From: Adlercreutzia rubneri
GTDB taxonomy: Bacteria > Actinomycetota > Coriobacteriia > Coriobacteriales > Eggerthellaceae
Length of the DNA: 64,000 nucleotides
Reading direction: 5' to 3'
Assembly: GCF_009755265.1 (NCBI RefSeq)
Contig: NZ_WPOO01000012.1
Span: forward strand, 28,324-92,323
Shown: one piece after another, positions 25,697 through 33,740 of the stretch
How positions within the stretch are numbered: position 1 is the first letter of the stretch
Layout: the number at the start of each line of letters is the position of its first letter
Position numbers and translations under genes: made by a program
Notes under the pieces: model-generated
Databases searched by the model: none
What the model was told of the DNA's origin: nothing
Seen by the model: the letters and a program-made list of their open reading frames with translations, nothing else

Positions 25697-26805
25697 TTCG
25701 CAAACGCCACGACGGCAGGGCTTGTAGTAGTTTCTGCGAAAGCCCCCTCATCCTCATCTTGTGGATAGGTGAACACCGGGAAGGGAATGAGCCCGCGGTG
25801 CTCCGGGAATTTAATATTGTCGACCGCTTCGGAAGGAGAAAGCAACTTGTCCATCTGCCATTTCGACCGATTGCTCAGAAGGGCAGTCGGAATGGGAAGC
25901 GAGGTGAGCTCCCTAACGCCCTCGTAGACCTTGTAGGGCATAACCGCATGGGCCATGTTCTCCTCGTAGCGCAGATCCCTTATGCCGCTGTCGATGAGCG
26001 TTTGGTCTAAGTCGTAGACGATCGCGCCGATCGGGCCATCTGGATCCTGCGACCCGCCCTTCTCGGGAAACGGCTCCCGCAGCTGCCGTGCGTCGGGAAA
26101 GAACTCGTACTCGATTCCGCGATCGTACCTCAAGTATGCTTTCACGACCTCGCCCGTAAAAGCCCGAGCATAGGCGAAATTGACGATCCTCCCCCGGAAC
26201 CCGTTTTCCCTCAGGAACTCGCCCATCGCCCTGAAAGAACTGCCCGTGGTCAGGACGTCGTCAACGACGACGACCAAATCAAGCCTGGCGAGAATTCCCG
26301 GATTAGATATCAAAAGGGTCGATTTGTTCTCGGCCACACTGCGCTTTCCTCCCTCCAAATGGAAGGCTCCGCGGCTCTTCCCACGCCGGATGATTCGCGT
26401 CAGGTCGACATAGGCGCCGCCGGAGCTGCTCAGCACGTCGCGTACCATCTCGGTCACTCTGTTGATCTTGAGTACGTCACTTGAGGGTATCGTGGCAACG
26501 GCGCCCTTGACTGCCTTGCCGCCCGTGTCTTTCCAAACAGCCCTCAGCATTTGTCGGAGATCCTTCTCGTAATAGCTGAGGTTCCCTCCATTGGGCCCCG
26601 CGGGCATCTCGCTGTACTTGTAGTAACATTCGGCGTCGCTATCCTTATCCTTCTTCAGTCCCCTCACATAGTGGTAAAGATCCCAGAGCACGCCAGTATT
26701 ATCGCCAGTGGGATAGAAGTACTTATAGAACACCGGATCGGGCATGCCCTCGAAAAAGATCCGATAGTTGGCGAGCAGGTTGTCGCAGGAATCCCCGACC
26801 ATCAT
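25648..26805 (-). CDS. 5' part of a split gene: phosphoribosyltransferase domain fused to the front of a HAD phosphatase
   Basis: This part has 385 codons as read. Residues about 1-225 form a type I phosphoribosyltransferase: VVVVDDVLTTGSSFRAM is the PRPP-binding loop, as in ComFC-like enzymes. Residues about 255-385 begin a HAD phosphatase with motif I VYDLDQTLID and motif II LLSNRSKW. The motif III Lys (YYKPCRRGV) and motif IV lie in another frame beyond the five-C run at 25743-25747, so the last 28 residues here are out of frame. The start ATG 26805 lies eight bases after the DprA-like stop. The PRTase could make or consume a ribosylated nucleotide that the HAD domain dephosphorylates (inference). 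Confidence 0.82.
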   Translation of the reverse strand: MMVGDSCDNLLANYRIFFEGMPDPVFYKYFYPTGDNTGVLWDLYHYVRGLKKDKDSDAECYYKYSEMPAGPNGGNLSYYEKDLRQMLRAVWKDTGGKAVKGAVATIPSSDVLKINRVTEMVRDVLSSSGGAYVDLTRIIRRGKSRGAFHLEGGKRSVAENKSTLLISNPGILARLDLVVVVDDVLTTGSSFRAMGEFLRENGFRGRIVNFAYARAFTGEVVKAYLRYDRGIEYEFFPDARQLREPFPEKGGSQDPDGPIGAIVYDLDQTLIDSGIRDLRYEENMAHAVMPYKVYEGVRELTSLPIPTALLSNRSKWQMDKLLSPSEAVDNIKFPEHRGLIPFPVFTYPQDEDEGAFAETTTSPAVVAFAKWWTISRNTTTLEAVA

Positions 26806-26813
26806 CGATCACC

Positions 26814-27881
26814 CTAACCGAACAGATTCAGCTGGCTGTCCCTGCCAAGCGCCGTGCCACCGCTGGCTCCTCTGAAATTCCTTTGACGGTAGGACTCCAT
26901 GGCGATCTTGAAGTCTTCAATGGTGGAGGCCTCGAATATGGGAAACGCACCGTCCTTGAGGTATTTTACATTCCCGCCGAAGCGCTCGTCGGCGTAAAAG
27001 TCCTCGCCCATGCGGCTGCTGTAGTCGAAAACGGCGATGGGGGTGTTCGTACCCTGGGCGTGCTTCATAGCGTGGTTGGTGCCCCCCGCGACGCTCGTCT
27101 CGATAGCGATGACACCATCCGAGAGTCCGGGCTGCCACTCATCGCGCGCGACTAGGTTACTCACGAGCTGCTTGTCGTGCAACATGGCGCCGGGCGCGTA
27201 CTCCGAAACCAACGCGCCACCACCTCCCACGATACGGTCTGCCAGACCCTGGTTCTGCGAGGGGTACACGGGCGCGTCGATCGGCGTGGGCAGCACAGCA
27301 ATCGTCTTCCCCTCGGCCAGAAGCGCGCCCTCGTGTCCAACGGTGTCGCAGCCCAAAGCAAGCCCACTCACGATCACGTACTCGTCGGCTGCAAGAACCT
27401 CCGCGAGCCTCGTCCCCATTCTCTTCCCGAAATCCGTGGGCTCCCGCGTGCCGATTATGGCTACAGCCTTCTCCGCGTTGAGCACGGCGGCATCGCCTCT
27501 ACAGAACAGGATCGGCGGGTACCTCTTGTTGAGAAGCAAGCGGCGCGGATATGCGCTCATATAGGGGTTCAGGATGCTCGCACCGCAGTCATTCGCGCGT
27601 TCGACGATCATATCGGCCACGCCCTCGGCCTCCATCCAAATGGCGTCAGCACGCTCCGCGTTGGCATCCGGCGAATCGATAGGATCGTAAGCCAGGGCCT
27701 TGTTGACTGCCCCAACGTTCAGGGCCAATGCGAACTCCCCATCGAGAACTTCCGTCGATTCAACTATCAACCGCTTATCCTCGAGGATCTTCTGAACCGT
27801 CCGGGCTCCAACCCCGGGCAGCTCCATAAGCGTCAGAATGAAAGTATTAACGCACCTATCACCTGGCTCTAGTCCAACCAT
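26814..27881 (-). CDS. DprA/Smf-like Rossmann protein, defence-associated variant
   Basis: This 355-residue protein has an N-terminal helix-hairpin-helix-like segment (LPGVGARTVQKIL) and a DprA Rossmann domain: VAIIGTREPTDFGKRMG, VSGLALGCDTVGHEGALL, TIAVLPTPIDAPVYPSQNQ, GALVSEYAPG. It lacks the winged-helix tail of competence DprA and has no FPxRNR motif at the usual place (LVARDEWQPGLSDGVIAIE instead). So it is probably a DprA-like nucleotide-binding or sensor protein, not the housekeeping DprA. The ATG at 27881 is preferred, with TTG 27908 as alternative; neither has a strong ribosome site. It is the first gene of the unit with the PRTase-HAD-TPR gene. Confidence 0.82.
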   Translation of the reverse strand: MVGLEPGDRCVNTFILTLMELPGVGARTVQKILEDKRLIVESTEVLDGEFALALNVGAVNKALAYDPIDSPDANAERADAIWMEAEGVADMIVERANDCGASILNPYMSAYPRRLLLNKRYPPILFCRGDAAVLNAEKAVAIIGTREPTDFGKRMGTRLAEVLAADEYVIVSGLALGCDTVGHEGALLAEGKTIAVLPTPIDAPVYPSQNQGLADRIVGGGGALVSEYAPGAMLHDKQLVSNLVARDEWQPGLSDGVIAIETSVAGGTNHAMKHAQGTNTPIAVFDYSSRMGEDFYADERFGGNVKYLKDGAFPIFEASTIEDFKIAMESYRQRNFRGASGGTALGRDSQLNLFG

Positions 27882-28029
27882 CTCTGTATCTCTCGTTCTC
27901 TCCCTCAATCGCTCGCAGGCTCAAAGGCAGTATCGTTCCCTCGGTATCATACCCGAGTCGAGTTGCCATTGCATTACCACAAGCATCTTGTTCTTATCAC
28001 CCGGCTTTTTCCTGGAATGCGCATTGCGG

Positions 28030-28401
28030 TCACACACAGAAAGTTCCGAAATTGCACATAACGATGAAGCGCGGTTGCTTGTTGCGCCCGAAACTCTCCG
28101 CATAGGCAAGCGCCTGCTCGAACGGCGCGACCATCCTCCCTCCGGGCTCCTCGGGCCTGCTGAGGTCTATGCTCAAGCCCTTCTGCTCAACGAACACCGC
28201 CGCATCCGATATGAGGTAGTCTATGAAACCGCCATCAACGGTCCAGTACTCGAATTTTGCATTAAACGAGACGTGCTCCATGCCTATGAGATCGCGCAGA
28301 AGCTCCGTCCAGAAAACCTGGGCATCGCCCTTCTCGTAGCCTCTGCCCTTCCACGCTTCGGCAAACTGCCGCGCAGCCTTTACCTTCTCTGATTGTGTCA
28401 T
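28030..28401 (-). pseudogene. Amino-terminal remnant of an MmeI-like (type IIL) restriction-methylase
   Basis: The 123 codons match only the MmeI N-terminal endonuclease region: QFAEAWKGRGYEKGDAQVFW, then GFIDYLISDAAVFVEQKG (an acidic residue followed by ExK, as in PD-ExK nucleases), and PRFIVMCNFGTFCV, where a stop follows. Full-length relatives run to about 900-1100 residues with a methylase and a target-recognition domain, none of which is present. Downstream frames show no recognisable continuation. It is the eroded front of a restriction system next to the DprA-like gene. Confidence 0.75.
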
Positions 28402-28550
28402 ATTTCAACTTCAATCTTTGATCGAGGGTATAAACCACCAAGAAGCTATTATAGATGCATCACCTTGCCTTGCATTTCTGCTATCTGCATAAGACACAGA
28501 TTAACGCTTGATCAGGGCTGTAAGTGTCCCGTACAGCATCCGCCAACATG
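28402..28550. other. AT-richer spacer with no supported gene
   Basis: About 150 bases upstream of the MmeI remnant are visibly richer in A and T than the rest of the window. They hold no coding frame or structural RNA that I can support. The base composition fits a recombination border inside the accessory island. Confidence 0.4.
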
Positions 28551-28602
28551 AAAAAAGGCCCTGCCGTAGCTGAGCTGAACCCCGATAGCGGGGTTCAGCT
28601 CA
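28551..28602 (-). terminator. Strong terminator of the XRE regulator gene
   Basis: TGAGCTGAACCCC (28571-28583) pairs perfectly with GGGGTTCAGCTCA (28590-28602) around six bases. The stem extends imperfectly outwards, and the minus strand then reads GGCCTTTTTT. It lies about 55 bases beyond the minus-strand stop at 28656. Confidence 0.75.
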
Positions 28603-28655
28603 TTGCTGGCGGCCCAAAGGTAATCGGAGGTCACAAATTAGACACGATTTGCCTA

Positions 28656-29159
28656 TCAGCGAGCGCCCTTCCGACTCTTCTCAATCCACACTCGGAGTCT
28701 ATCGGTGCTCTCGGTGATCTTATCGAGAACTCCCAGTATCTCGTCCATCTTCTCCTCCTCGTCGGGAGTGAAGGCGTCATCGGCTATGATCTCGTGCAGT
28801 GACGTCTCGACATCGTTGATGCGGTCGAAGGCCCCCGCCAGCTCGAAATAAGTTCGGTAGATGTCCTCGGTTCCCAGCCCGGCACCCTTCTTGTAGATCT
28901 CCAGTCCGATCGGGCAGACCGTCGAGCAGTGCAGCCACTTGAGCTCGGGGGTCTGGTACACCCTTGCCATATCAAGCACCAAATTAGGCGACGGCGTCCT
29001 CTTCCCCGTCTCGAAATCTTTAAGAGACGACGCGCTGATCTTGACGTTCTCCACAGAGAAGGCCGACGCCGCCTTGTCCCTGCTGCTGAACTGCCCGCGT
29101 TCGCGGCATTCCCGATACAGCCGCGCTCTCATCTCCCTCGCCAAATCGATGTTTTCCAT
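28656..29159 (-). CDS. XRE-type helix-turn-helix regulator
   Basis: This 167-residue protein has a Cro/C1-type HTH in the N-terminal half (SASSLKDFETGKRTPSPNLVLDMARVY). A helical C-terminal half carries a CSTVCPIG motif and a coiled-coil-like end. Such proteins act as phage- or island-type repressors. AAGGTGG precedes the ATG. A perfect palindrome 27 bases upstream is its likely operator, shared with the divergent membrane-protein gene. It ends at a strong terminator. Confidence 0.83.
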   Translation of the reverse strand: MENIDLAREMRARLYRECRERGQFSSRDKAASAFSVENVKISASSLKDFETGKRTPSPNLVLDMARVYQTPELKWLHCSTVCPIGLEIYKKGAGLGTEDIYRTYFELAGAFDRINDVETSLHEIIADDAFTPDEEEKMDEILGVLDKITESTDRLRVWIEKSRKGAR

Positions 29160-29185
29160 TCGCTACCACCTTATATATGCCCCAT

Positions 29186-29208
29186 AATGGATAGAAAAGC
29201 TATCCATT
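29186..29208. promoter_or_regulatory. Perfect palindromic operator between the XRE gene and the membrane-protein gene
   Basis: AATGGATAG (29186-29194) and CTATCCATT (29200-29208) form a perfect 9-base inverted repeat around AAAAG, close to AT-rich -10-like sequence (TTATATAT at 29171-29178). A smaller stem, GCCCA/TGGGC, follows at 29212-29224. Position and symmetry fit autoregulation by the XRE protein. Confidence 0.65.
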
Positions 29209-29438
29209 GGAGCCCAAAATGGGCTGTTTCCGCTCCTCGCTTCATGACCCTCTCCGTCATATTATTTAGTCCGTCGGGAGACCGCGATCCTCGGAGAAGG
29301 CAATCCATCTCCTTTCATTTGGGCTGATACCTCCTTTCGAGTAGTTTACACTTCGCGCCATCTCCGCAGGCTCGAACGGCCCCCGACGCAGATCCAGAAA
29401 TGGCGCCGTCGGACGCGACGCCGGAAAGAGAGGTAGAA

Positions 29439-29834
29439 ATGAAAAAGACAGTACCCCTAGACAAGATCGTCGAGACCGTAGCCTCACTCGGAGTGCCCGG
29501 CTTAATGCTCCTGACGGCCCTGGGGGGATCCGGGCTCACCGGTGCAGCTGCGATCACCACAGCTTTGGGCTCCCTGGGGCCCGGCGGTATGATCGGGGGC
29601 GTGGCCACTTTGGGCGTCGCGTTGCTTTTAGTGCGAGGAATATCCGAGTTCGGCTTCGACGCAATCCTGTCCAACGTGGTCAAGCAGCTGTACAAGCAGG
29701 GCGAGACGAAGGAGACCATCAAGCAGAAAATCGAAGGCTACCACGTGGCCAAATCCCTCCGCTTCAAGCTCGTCGGCATGCTCGATTCGCTCCCTGAAGA
29801 AGAGACCGCGAGCCAGGCACTGGCCGTGGCTTAA
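29439..29834 (+). CDS. Glycine-rich two-helix membrane protein of unknown function
   Basis: This 131-residue protein has a hydrophobic, Gly-rich core (about residues 15-70: LGVPGLMLLTALGG, then LGPGGMIGGVATLGVALLLV) that can form two membrane helices. A charged, helical C-terminal half (KQLYKQGETKETIKQKIEGY) follows. The Gly-zipper-like helices resemble pore-forming peptides or effector membrane domains, but no family is recognised. AGAGAGG precedes the ATG at 29439. It is divergent from the XRE gene and followed by the small acidic gene. Confidence 0.7.
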   Translation: MKKTVPLDKIVETVASLGVPGLMLLTALGGSGLTGAAAITTALGSLGPGGMIGGVATLGVALLLVRGISEFGFDAILSNVVKQLYKQGETKETIKQKIEGYHVAKSLRFKLVGMLDSLPEEETASQALAVA

Positions 29835-29866
29835 GAAAATAATTGCTCAAAGAGAAAGGCTATAAC

Positions 29867-30079
29867 ATGGCACAGTACAAGGTCAGACTCATCTCCGAAG
29901 ACGGCGAGGTGCACGAGGAAGACGACCTCTACGATACCGAGGAAGACGCCTACGAATACGGATGCTACCTCAAGAGCTGCTACTTCCAGGGGCAAGAGAT
30001 CCTGCATATGTCCAACCCAGGAGACAACCCCGAGCCCGACTACGACGAAGAAATAAAAATCGAAGTGGTTGAAGCCTAG
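29867..30079 (+). CDS. Small acidic protein of unknown function
   Basis: This 70-residue protein is strongly acidic (runs such as EDGEVHEEDDLYDTEEDAYEYG and EPDYDEEIK) and has two Cys. The composition is like a DNA mimic or an acidic partner of a basic or membrane protein. The ATG at 29867 has AGAGAAAGG upstream. It follows the membrane-protein gene by 32 bases and ends before a terminator, so the two form one unit under the XRE-type palindrome. No homologue is recognised. Confidence 0.7.
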   Translation: MAQYKVRLISEDGEVHEEDDLYDTEEDAYEYGCYLKSCYFQGQEILHMSNPGDNPEPDYDEEIKIEVVEA

Positions 30080-30106
30080 CTCCCGCCCGATCGGCCCTTC
30101 GCGATT

Positions 30107-30140
30107 GCTGCCCTCGCTCCTTTACGAGGGCAGCGCTTTT
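30107..30140 (+). terminator. Rho-independent terminator of the membrane/acidic protein unit
   Basis: GCTGCCCTCG (30107-30116) pairs with CGAGGGCAGC (30125-30134) around eight bases and is followed by GCTTTTTG. It lies 28 bases after the stop of the small acidic gene. Confidence 0.8.
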
Positions 30141-30245
30141 TGCAGCAGGATCGATCCTGCGCGAATCTGTCCCCCAAGCCGAATTCTAGGCCTTGGTAGC
30201 TACCGGCGCAGAGCCTCCGTGGCACGCCCCCTCCTGCGCAACAAC

Positions 30246-30279
30246 CAGAGGGCGGCCCTCGCGAAAAGGTCGCCCTCTG
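30246..30279 (-). terminator. Stem-loop beyond the YfcC gene
   Basis: CAGAGGGCG (30246-30254) pairs with CGCCCTCTG (30271-30279), extended by GCC/GGT. It lies some 55 bases beyond the minus-strand stop at 30335. There is no clear T-run. Confidence 0.4.
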
Positions 30280-30334
30280 TCGGGAAGGGCCTAGGCGGCG
30301 CCGGCAAGGCCGCCCGACCTATCGGGAAAAGTCG

Positions 30335-31924
30335 CTACACCGCGAACACCACGGAGCAGATGCTCAAAAGGATGGCGCCGAACACCAAGGTGAACACCAT
30401 CATGGGCCAGACGAACCTGAACCAGTGGGACATCTTCATGTCCAGCATCTGCAGCGTTGCCATCACTAGGCCGGTCGGCGCGATGTAGAGCATGGCGTAC
30501 TGGCCGAACTGGTAGGCCGCCACAATGATCCAGCGGGGAATGCCCACGGTGTCGGCCAAAGGCGCGAAGATAGGCATCGCCAGCACCGCCAAGCCGCTGG
30601 AAGAAGGCACCACGAAGCCCAGCACGAAGAAGATGAGCAGCAGGCACACCACGAACAGAGGGCCGCTCATGCCGGCCACCAGGTTGGAGGCCGCATTCAG
30701 CATGGTGTCGCTGATCATGCCCTCGGTGAGCACATGGTTCACGCCGCGGGCCAGGCCGATGATGAGGGCCACGGGCACCAGGCTGGAGGCGCCGGCACCG
30801 AAAGCGTCCACCATTTTCGCCTCCCCCACGCCGTCCTTGCCCGTGCCGCCGATGAACATAACCAGGATGGACAGCGTCACGAATTCTGCGGCCATCTGCG
30901 GGAACCACCAACCGAGGTTCATGACGCCCACAATCATGATGATGAAGGCGGCCACGAAGATGACGAGCACGATCTTCTTGCGCAGGCTGAACTCCCGGGC
31001 CGCTGCGCCGCTTTCGTCCAGCTCCCACTGGGCATTGAACTTCTCACGATCCTCGTAGGAGTAGCTGAATTTCGGATCGGCCTTCACCTTCTTGGCATAC
31101 CAATGCAAGTACAGCAGAAACACAATGGCGCCCACGACCAAAGCGAAGGCACGCACGGCGATGCCCTCGGTGAACACCGTGCCGGCAGCATTTGAGGCAA
31201 TAACGGCCGAGAAGGGGTTCACCGTAGAGAACGTGGTGCCGATGGAGCCGGCCATGAAGATCGCGCCCACGACCACAATGGAGTCGTAGCCCAGCGCGAT
31301 GAAGATCGGCGCGAGAATCGGGTAGAAGGCCACGGCCTCCTCCTCCAGGCCGCACATGGTGCCGCCGAAGATCATGAACACCGACACGCCGAACACGAGC
31401 AGAAACTCGCGACCCTTGGTCTTCTTCGTGAGGGCGGAAAGCCCGCTTTCGAAGGCGCCGGTCACTTTCACGACGCCGATAAGACCGCCCAGGCACAGGA
31501 TGAACACCATGACGTCGATGCCGTCGATCACGCCCCAGACCATGGAGTAGGGAATGTCGGCAAGCGACACCGGATGCGGATCGAGCCCTTCATAGGTGCC
31601 GGGAATAGACACCGCCTTGGTGATGGCGCCGCTCGTGAATTGATCGATGTCGATTTTCACGCCCAGCTCATCGAGCGTTTGCTGGGTCGCATCAAGCTGG
31701 GACACCTCGCCGGTCGGTGTCGTCATCTCCAATTTGCCGCTCTCGGAATCGTAGAGCAGCTTCGAGTACTGGCCGGCCGGCACGAACCACGTGCAAATGA
31801 CGGCAATGATGGTCACGATAAACAGAATCGTGAACGCCGAGGGAAAAGAGAACTTGCGCTTCTTTTTCTCCCTCTTGGGCTCTTCGGTCGGGATGGGAAC
31901 GGCTTCCATGGTTGTCTCGGCCAT
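30335..31924 (-). CDS. YfcC-family (C4-dicarboxylate/amino-acid type) membrane carrier
   Basis: This 529-residue carrier of the PF03606/YfcC family has a basic N-terminal tail (KREKKKRKFSFPSAFTILF) and about twelve helices. TWFVPAGQYS after helix 1, and the late VPSSSGLAVLAMPIFAPLAD, are typical. Relatives move C4-dicarboxylates, arginine/ornithine or peptide-derived compounds; the substrate here is not visible. The ATG at 31924 has AGGAG upstream. It is divergent from the LuxR regulator at 32302, which probably controls it. Confidence 0.88.
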   Translation of the reverse strand: MAETTMEAVPIPTEEPKREKKKRKFSFPSAFTILFIVTIIAVICTWFVPAGQYSKLLYDSESGKLEMTTPTGEVSQLDATQQTLDELGVKIDIDQFTSGAITKAVSIPGTYEGLDPHPVSLADIPYSMVWGVIDGIDVMVFILCLGGLIGVVKVTGAFESGLSALTKKTKGREFLLVFGVSVFMIFGGTMCGLEEEAVAFYPILAPIFIALGYDSIVVVGAIFMAGSIGTTFSTVNPFSAVIASNAAGTVFTEGIAVRAFALVVGAIVFLLYLHWYAKKVKADPKFSYSYEDREKFNAQWELDESGAAAREFSLRKKIVLVIFVAAFIIMIVGVMNLGWWFPQMAAEFVTLSILVMFIGGTGKDGVGEAKMVDAFGAGASSLVPVALIIGLARGVNHVLTEGMISDTMLNAASNLVAGMSGPLFVVCLLLIFFVLGFVVPSSSGLAVLAMPIFAPLADTVGIPRWIIVAAYQFGQYAMLYIAPTGLVMATLQMLDMKMSHWFRFVWPMMVFTLVFGAILLSICSVVFAV

Positions 31925-32301
31925 GATGATCTCCTGTCTGAATCGGGGCGAAACGCCGTGATGCCTTCCCATGGGCCGCCATCGGAATCGCCATCGGAGC
32001 CACTGCTTTCGACCGCGAGCCATGGGAGGATGTGATGATCCGAGTGTAGGGGCACGGGCTGCGCGCAGCCAAGGCATAAGCCGGGGATGTTCCTCAAGCG
32101 CAGCGGGTATAACTTGGAGATATTGCGAAGACCTCCATCTATACACGGACTAAACCGCAGGTGGGAACATCGCCGTTGCCGATCCGTCAACAAAGCGCCA
32201 TAGCGGCTCGACGGCCCCCGCCGCGATTCGCTACACTACCGCCAAGCTGGCAAACCACGCCGAGCGAGTCCTGCCGCCGCATCTGCTTTCGAGGAGCACC
32301 A
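31925..32301. other. Divergent promoter region of the YfcC and LuxR genes
   Basis: This 377-base gap has no credible gene. A TACACT at 32232-32237 could be the -10 of the LuxR gene. I see no clear palindrome that would mark the regulator's site. Confidence 0.4.
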
Positions 32302-33258
32302 ATGACCCTGCTGTTCTACTACACGCTTCTCATCATGTTCTTCTACACCATCGTGGCGGCCACGAGCCTGTCGGCCTTTTACGTGTCGCACCGTCGCACG
32401 TTCCTGTACGCCACGTTCGGATTCACGTTCTACTTCTTCGATGTCTCCCTCGTCTTTAAAGACAATTTCATCACCCCCGATGCCGTGTTCGAAGCCGCCT
32501 CGTTCTACGATGTGGGACACCCTTACACCTCCATCATCACCGGCGGCGGTGCGTTCCTCTTTCTGTGGCTGGCCGCCTGCCGCTACTGCCGGGAAGAACG
32601 CCCCGTCGTTCGCTTTGCGCCCGTGGCACTGTGGGCCGCGCTGTCGTTGGCCGCCTATCAGTTCATCGAGAACCCGCAATGGAGGGAGTTCGTCTATTAC
32701 AACCTGCGCGCTGTGCTGCAGCTGGTCTGCTACGGCCTGCTCGCCTGGTGGTACACGCACTCCCCCGACCCCGAGCGGCGCTCCATCATGAAGAGCCACC
32801 GCACCGCGTTCTTCTGGGCCATCGGTCTTACCTGCGGCATCATTCTGGAGAACGTGTACGTCCAGCTGATCTTCGACCCCGGCAGCATTCCCCGCGGCAT
32901 GTGGGTCCTCGCCGAGCGCAGCCCCATGGAGAACCTCCTGTTCATCTGCTACGGCCTAGCGGTTCTGCGGGGCGCGTCGGTGTCCCTGCAGCTGCGAGCC
33001 CGCGAGCTGCCCGAAGGCGACGATCCTTTGCTCGCGGAGTCCATCGATCGTCTGCTGCCTTTGTATAGCCGCACCTACGACCTCTCCAAACGCGAGGAGG
33101 AGGTATTGCGCCACGCGCTCATGGGGAAGGACAACCAGAACATTGCAAGCACACTGACGCTTTCCGCCGGCACCGTGAAGGTGCATATGCACAACATCCT
33201 GAAGAAGACCGGCCACGCCAACCGCGCCGAGCTGGCCGCCGACTTCTGGGAGCGCTGA
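32302..33258 (+). CDS. LuxR-family regulator with seven-helix membrane domain
   Basis: This 318-residue protein has about seven membrane helices in residues 1-230 and a C-terminal LuxR helix-turn-helix (about 255-318: LSKREEEVLRHALMGKDNQNIASTL...TVKVHMHNILKKTGHANRAEL). This one-protein membrane-sensor and DNA-binding layout is greatly expanded in Eggerthellaceae, usually next to the transporter or respiratory operon it controls. GAGGAG precedes the ATG at 32302. It faces away from the YfcC carrier gene. Confidence 0.9.
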   Translation: MTLLFYYTLLIMFFYTIVAATSLSAFYVSHRRTFLYATFGFTFYFFDVSLVFKDNFITPDAVFEAASFYDVGHPYTSIITGGGAFLFLWLAACRYCREERPVVRFAPVALWAALSLAAYQFIENPQWREFVYYNLRAVLQLVCYGLLAWWYTHSPDPERRSIMKSHRTAFFWAIGLTCGIILENVYVQLIFDPGSIPRGMWVLAERSPMENLLFICYGLAVLRGASVSLQLRARELPEGDDPLLAESIDRLLPLYSRTYDLSKREEEVLRHALMGKDNQNIASTLTLSAGTVKVHMHNILKKTGHANRAELAADFWER

Positions 33259-33309
33259 GCAAAGGTCTTTCGCGAGGTTTTTGCTACATCTCGAGAACAT
33301 GACCCCAAA

Positions 33310-33357
33310 GGGCCACATATTGTGTTAGAATTCCGTTTCGCTAACTAGATATAGTGA
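33310..33357 (+). promoter_or_regulatory. Pair of NrdR-box-like sites
   Basis: The 16-base segments 33310-33325 and 33342-33357 match the NrdR consensus ACACWATATHTTGTGT, the second in inverted sense, at about 11 and 12 of 16 positions. Their centres are 32 bases apart, the spacing typical of paired NrdR boxes. They lie just before the small NrdD-like gene at 33402. Confidence 0.5.
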
Positions 33358-33401
33358 ACCAGCGAGGCATTAACCGAACCGCAAACGACAAGGAGCCCAT
33401 C

Positions 33402-33719
33402 ATGGAGAACAAGATGATCGACGGCGTGAAGGTGGCCGTGAACTACGCCCAAGCCAGCGATGCCCCCGTATCCGACGACGAGATCAAGGCCTACATCAAG
33501 CGCGCCTACGACAAGTACCCCCATGGTCAGCTGGAGTCGCTGACGCTGGATGTCGATGGCGAGGACGTGGGCATCCACTACGGGCTCGCGCCGGTGAAGT
33601 TCGACCGCATCCGCCGCATCACCGGCTACCTGGTGGGCACGCTCGACCGCTTCAACGACGCCAAGCGCGCCGAGGAGCACGACCGCGTCAAACACGAGGT
33701 TCCCGCCTGCTGCAAGTAA
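33402..33719 (+). CDS. Small NrdD-like (anaerobic ribonucleotide reductase family) protein
   Basis: This 105-residue protein's second half (RIRRITGYLVGTLDRFNDAKRAEEHDRVKH) matches the C-terminal part of anaerobic ribonucleoside-triphosphate reductase, followed by a PACCK tail. The large catalytic domain is absent, so it cannot reduce nucleotides alone. It may be a stand-alone relative of the NrdD tail, or an accessory or regulatory protein. AGGAG lies six bases before the ATG. Two NrdR-box-like sites upstream support a link to ribonucleotide reduction. A strong terminator follows. Confidence 0.75.
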   Translation: MENKMIDGVKVAVNYAQASDAPVSDDEIKAYIKRAYDKYPHGQLESLTLDVDGEDVGIHYGLAPVKFDRIRRITGYLVGTLDRFNDAKRAEEHDRVKHEVPACCK

Positions 33720-33740
33720 CCTGGCTTTTTCAACCCATAA

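Noticed and set aside
25735..25755. Programmed -1 frameshifting as the explanation for the split HAD gene
   Set aside because: The run gives no good slippery heptamer: the A-site codon would not re-pair after slipping. A one-base loss in the C run is simpler, although slippage at the run alone cannot be excluded.
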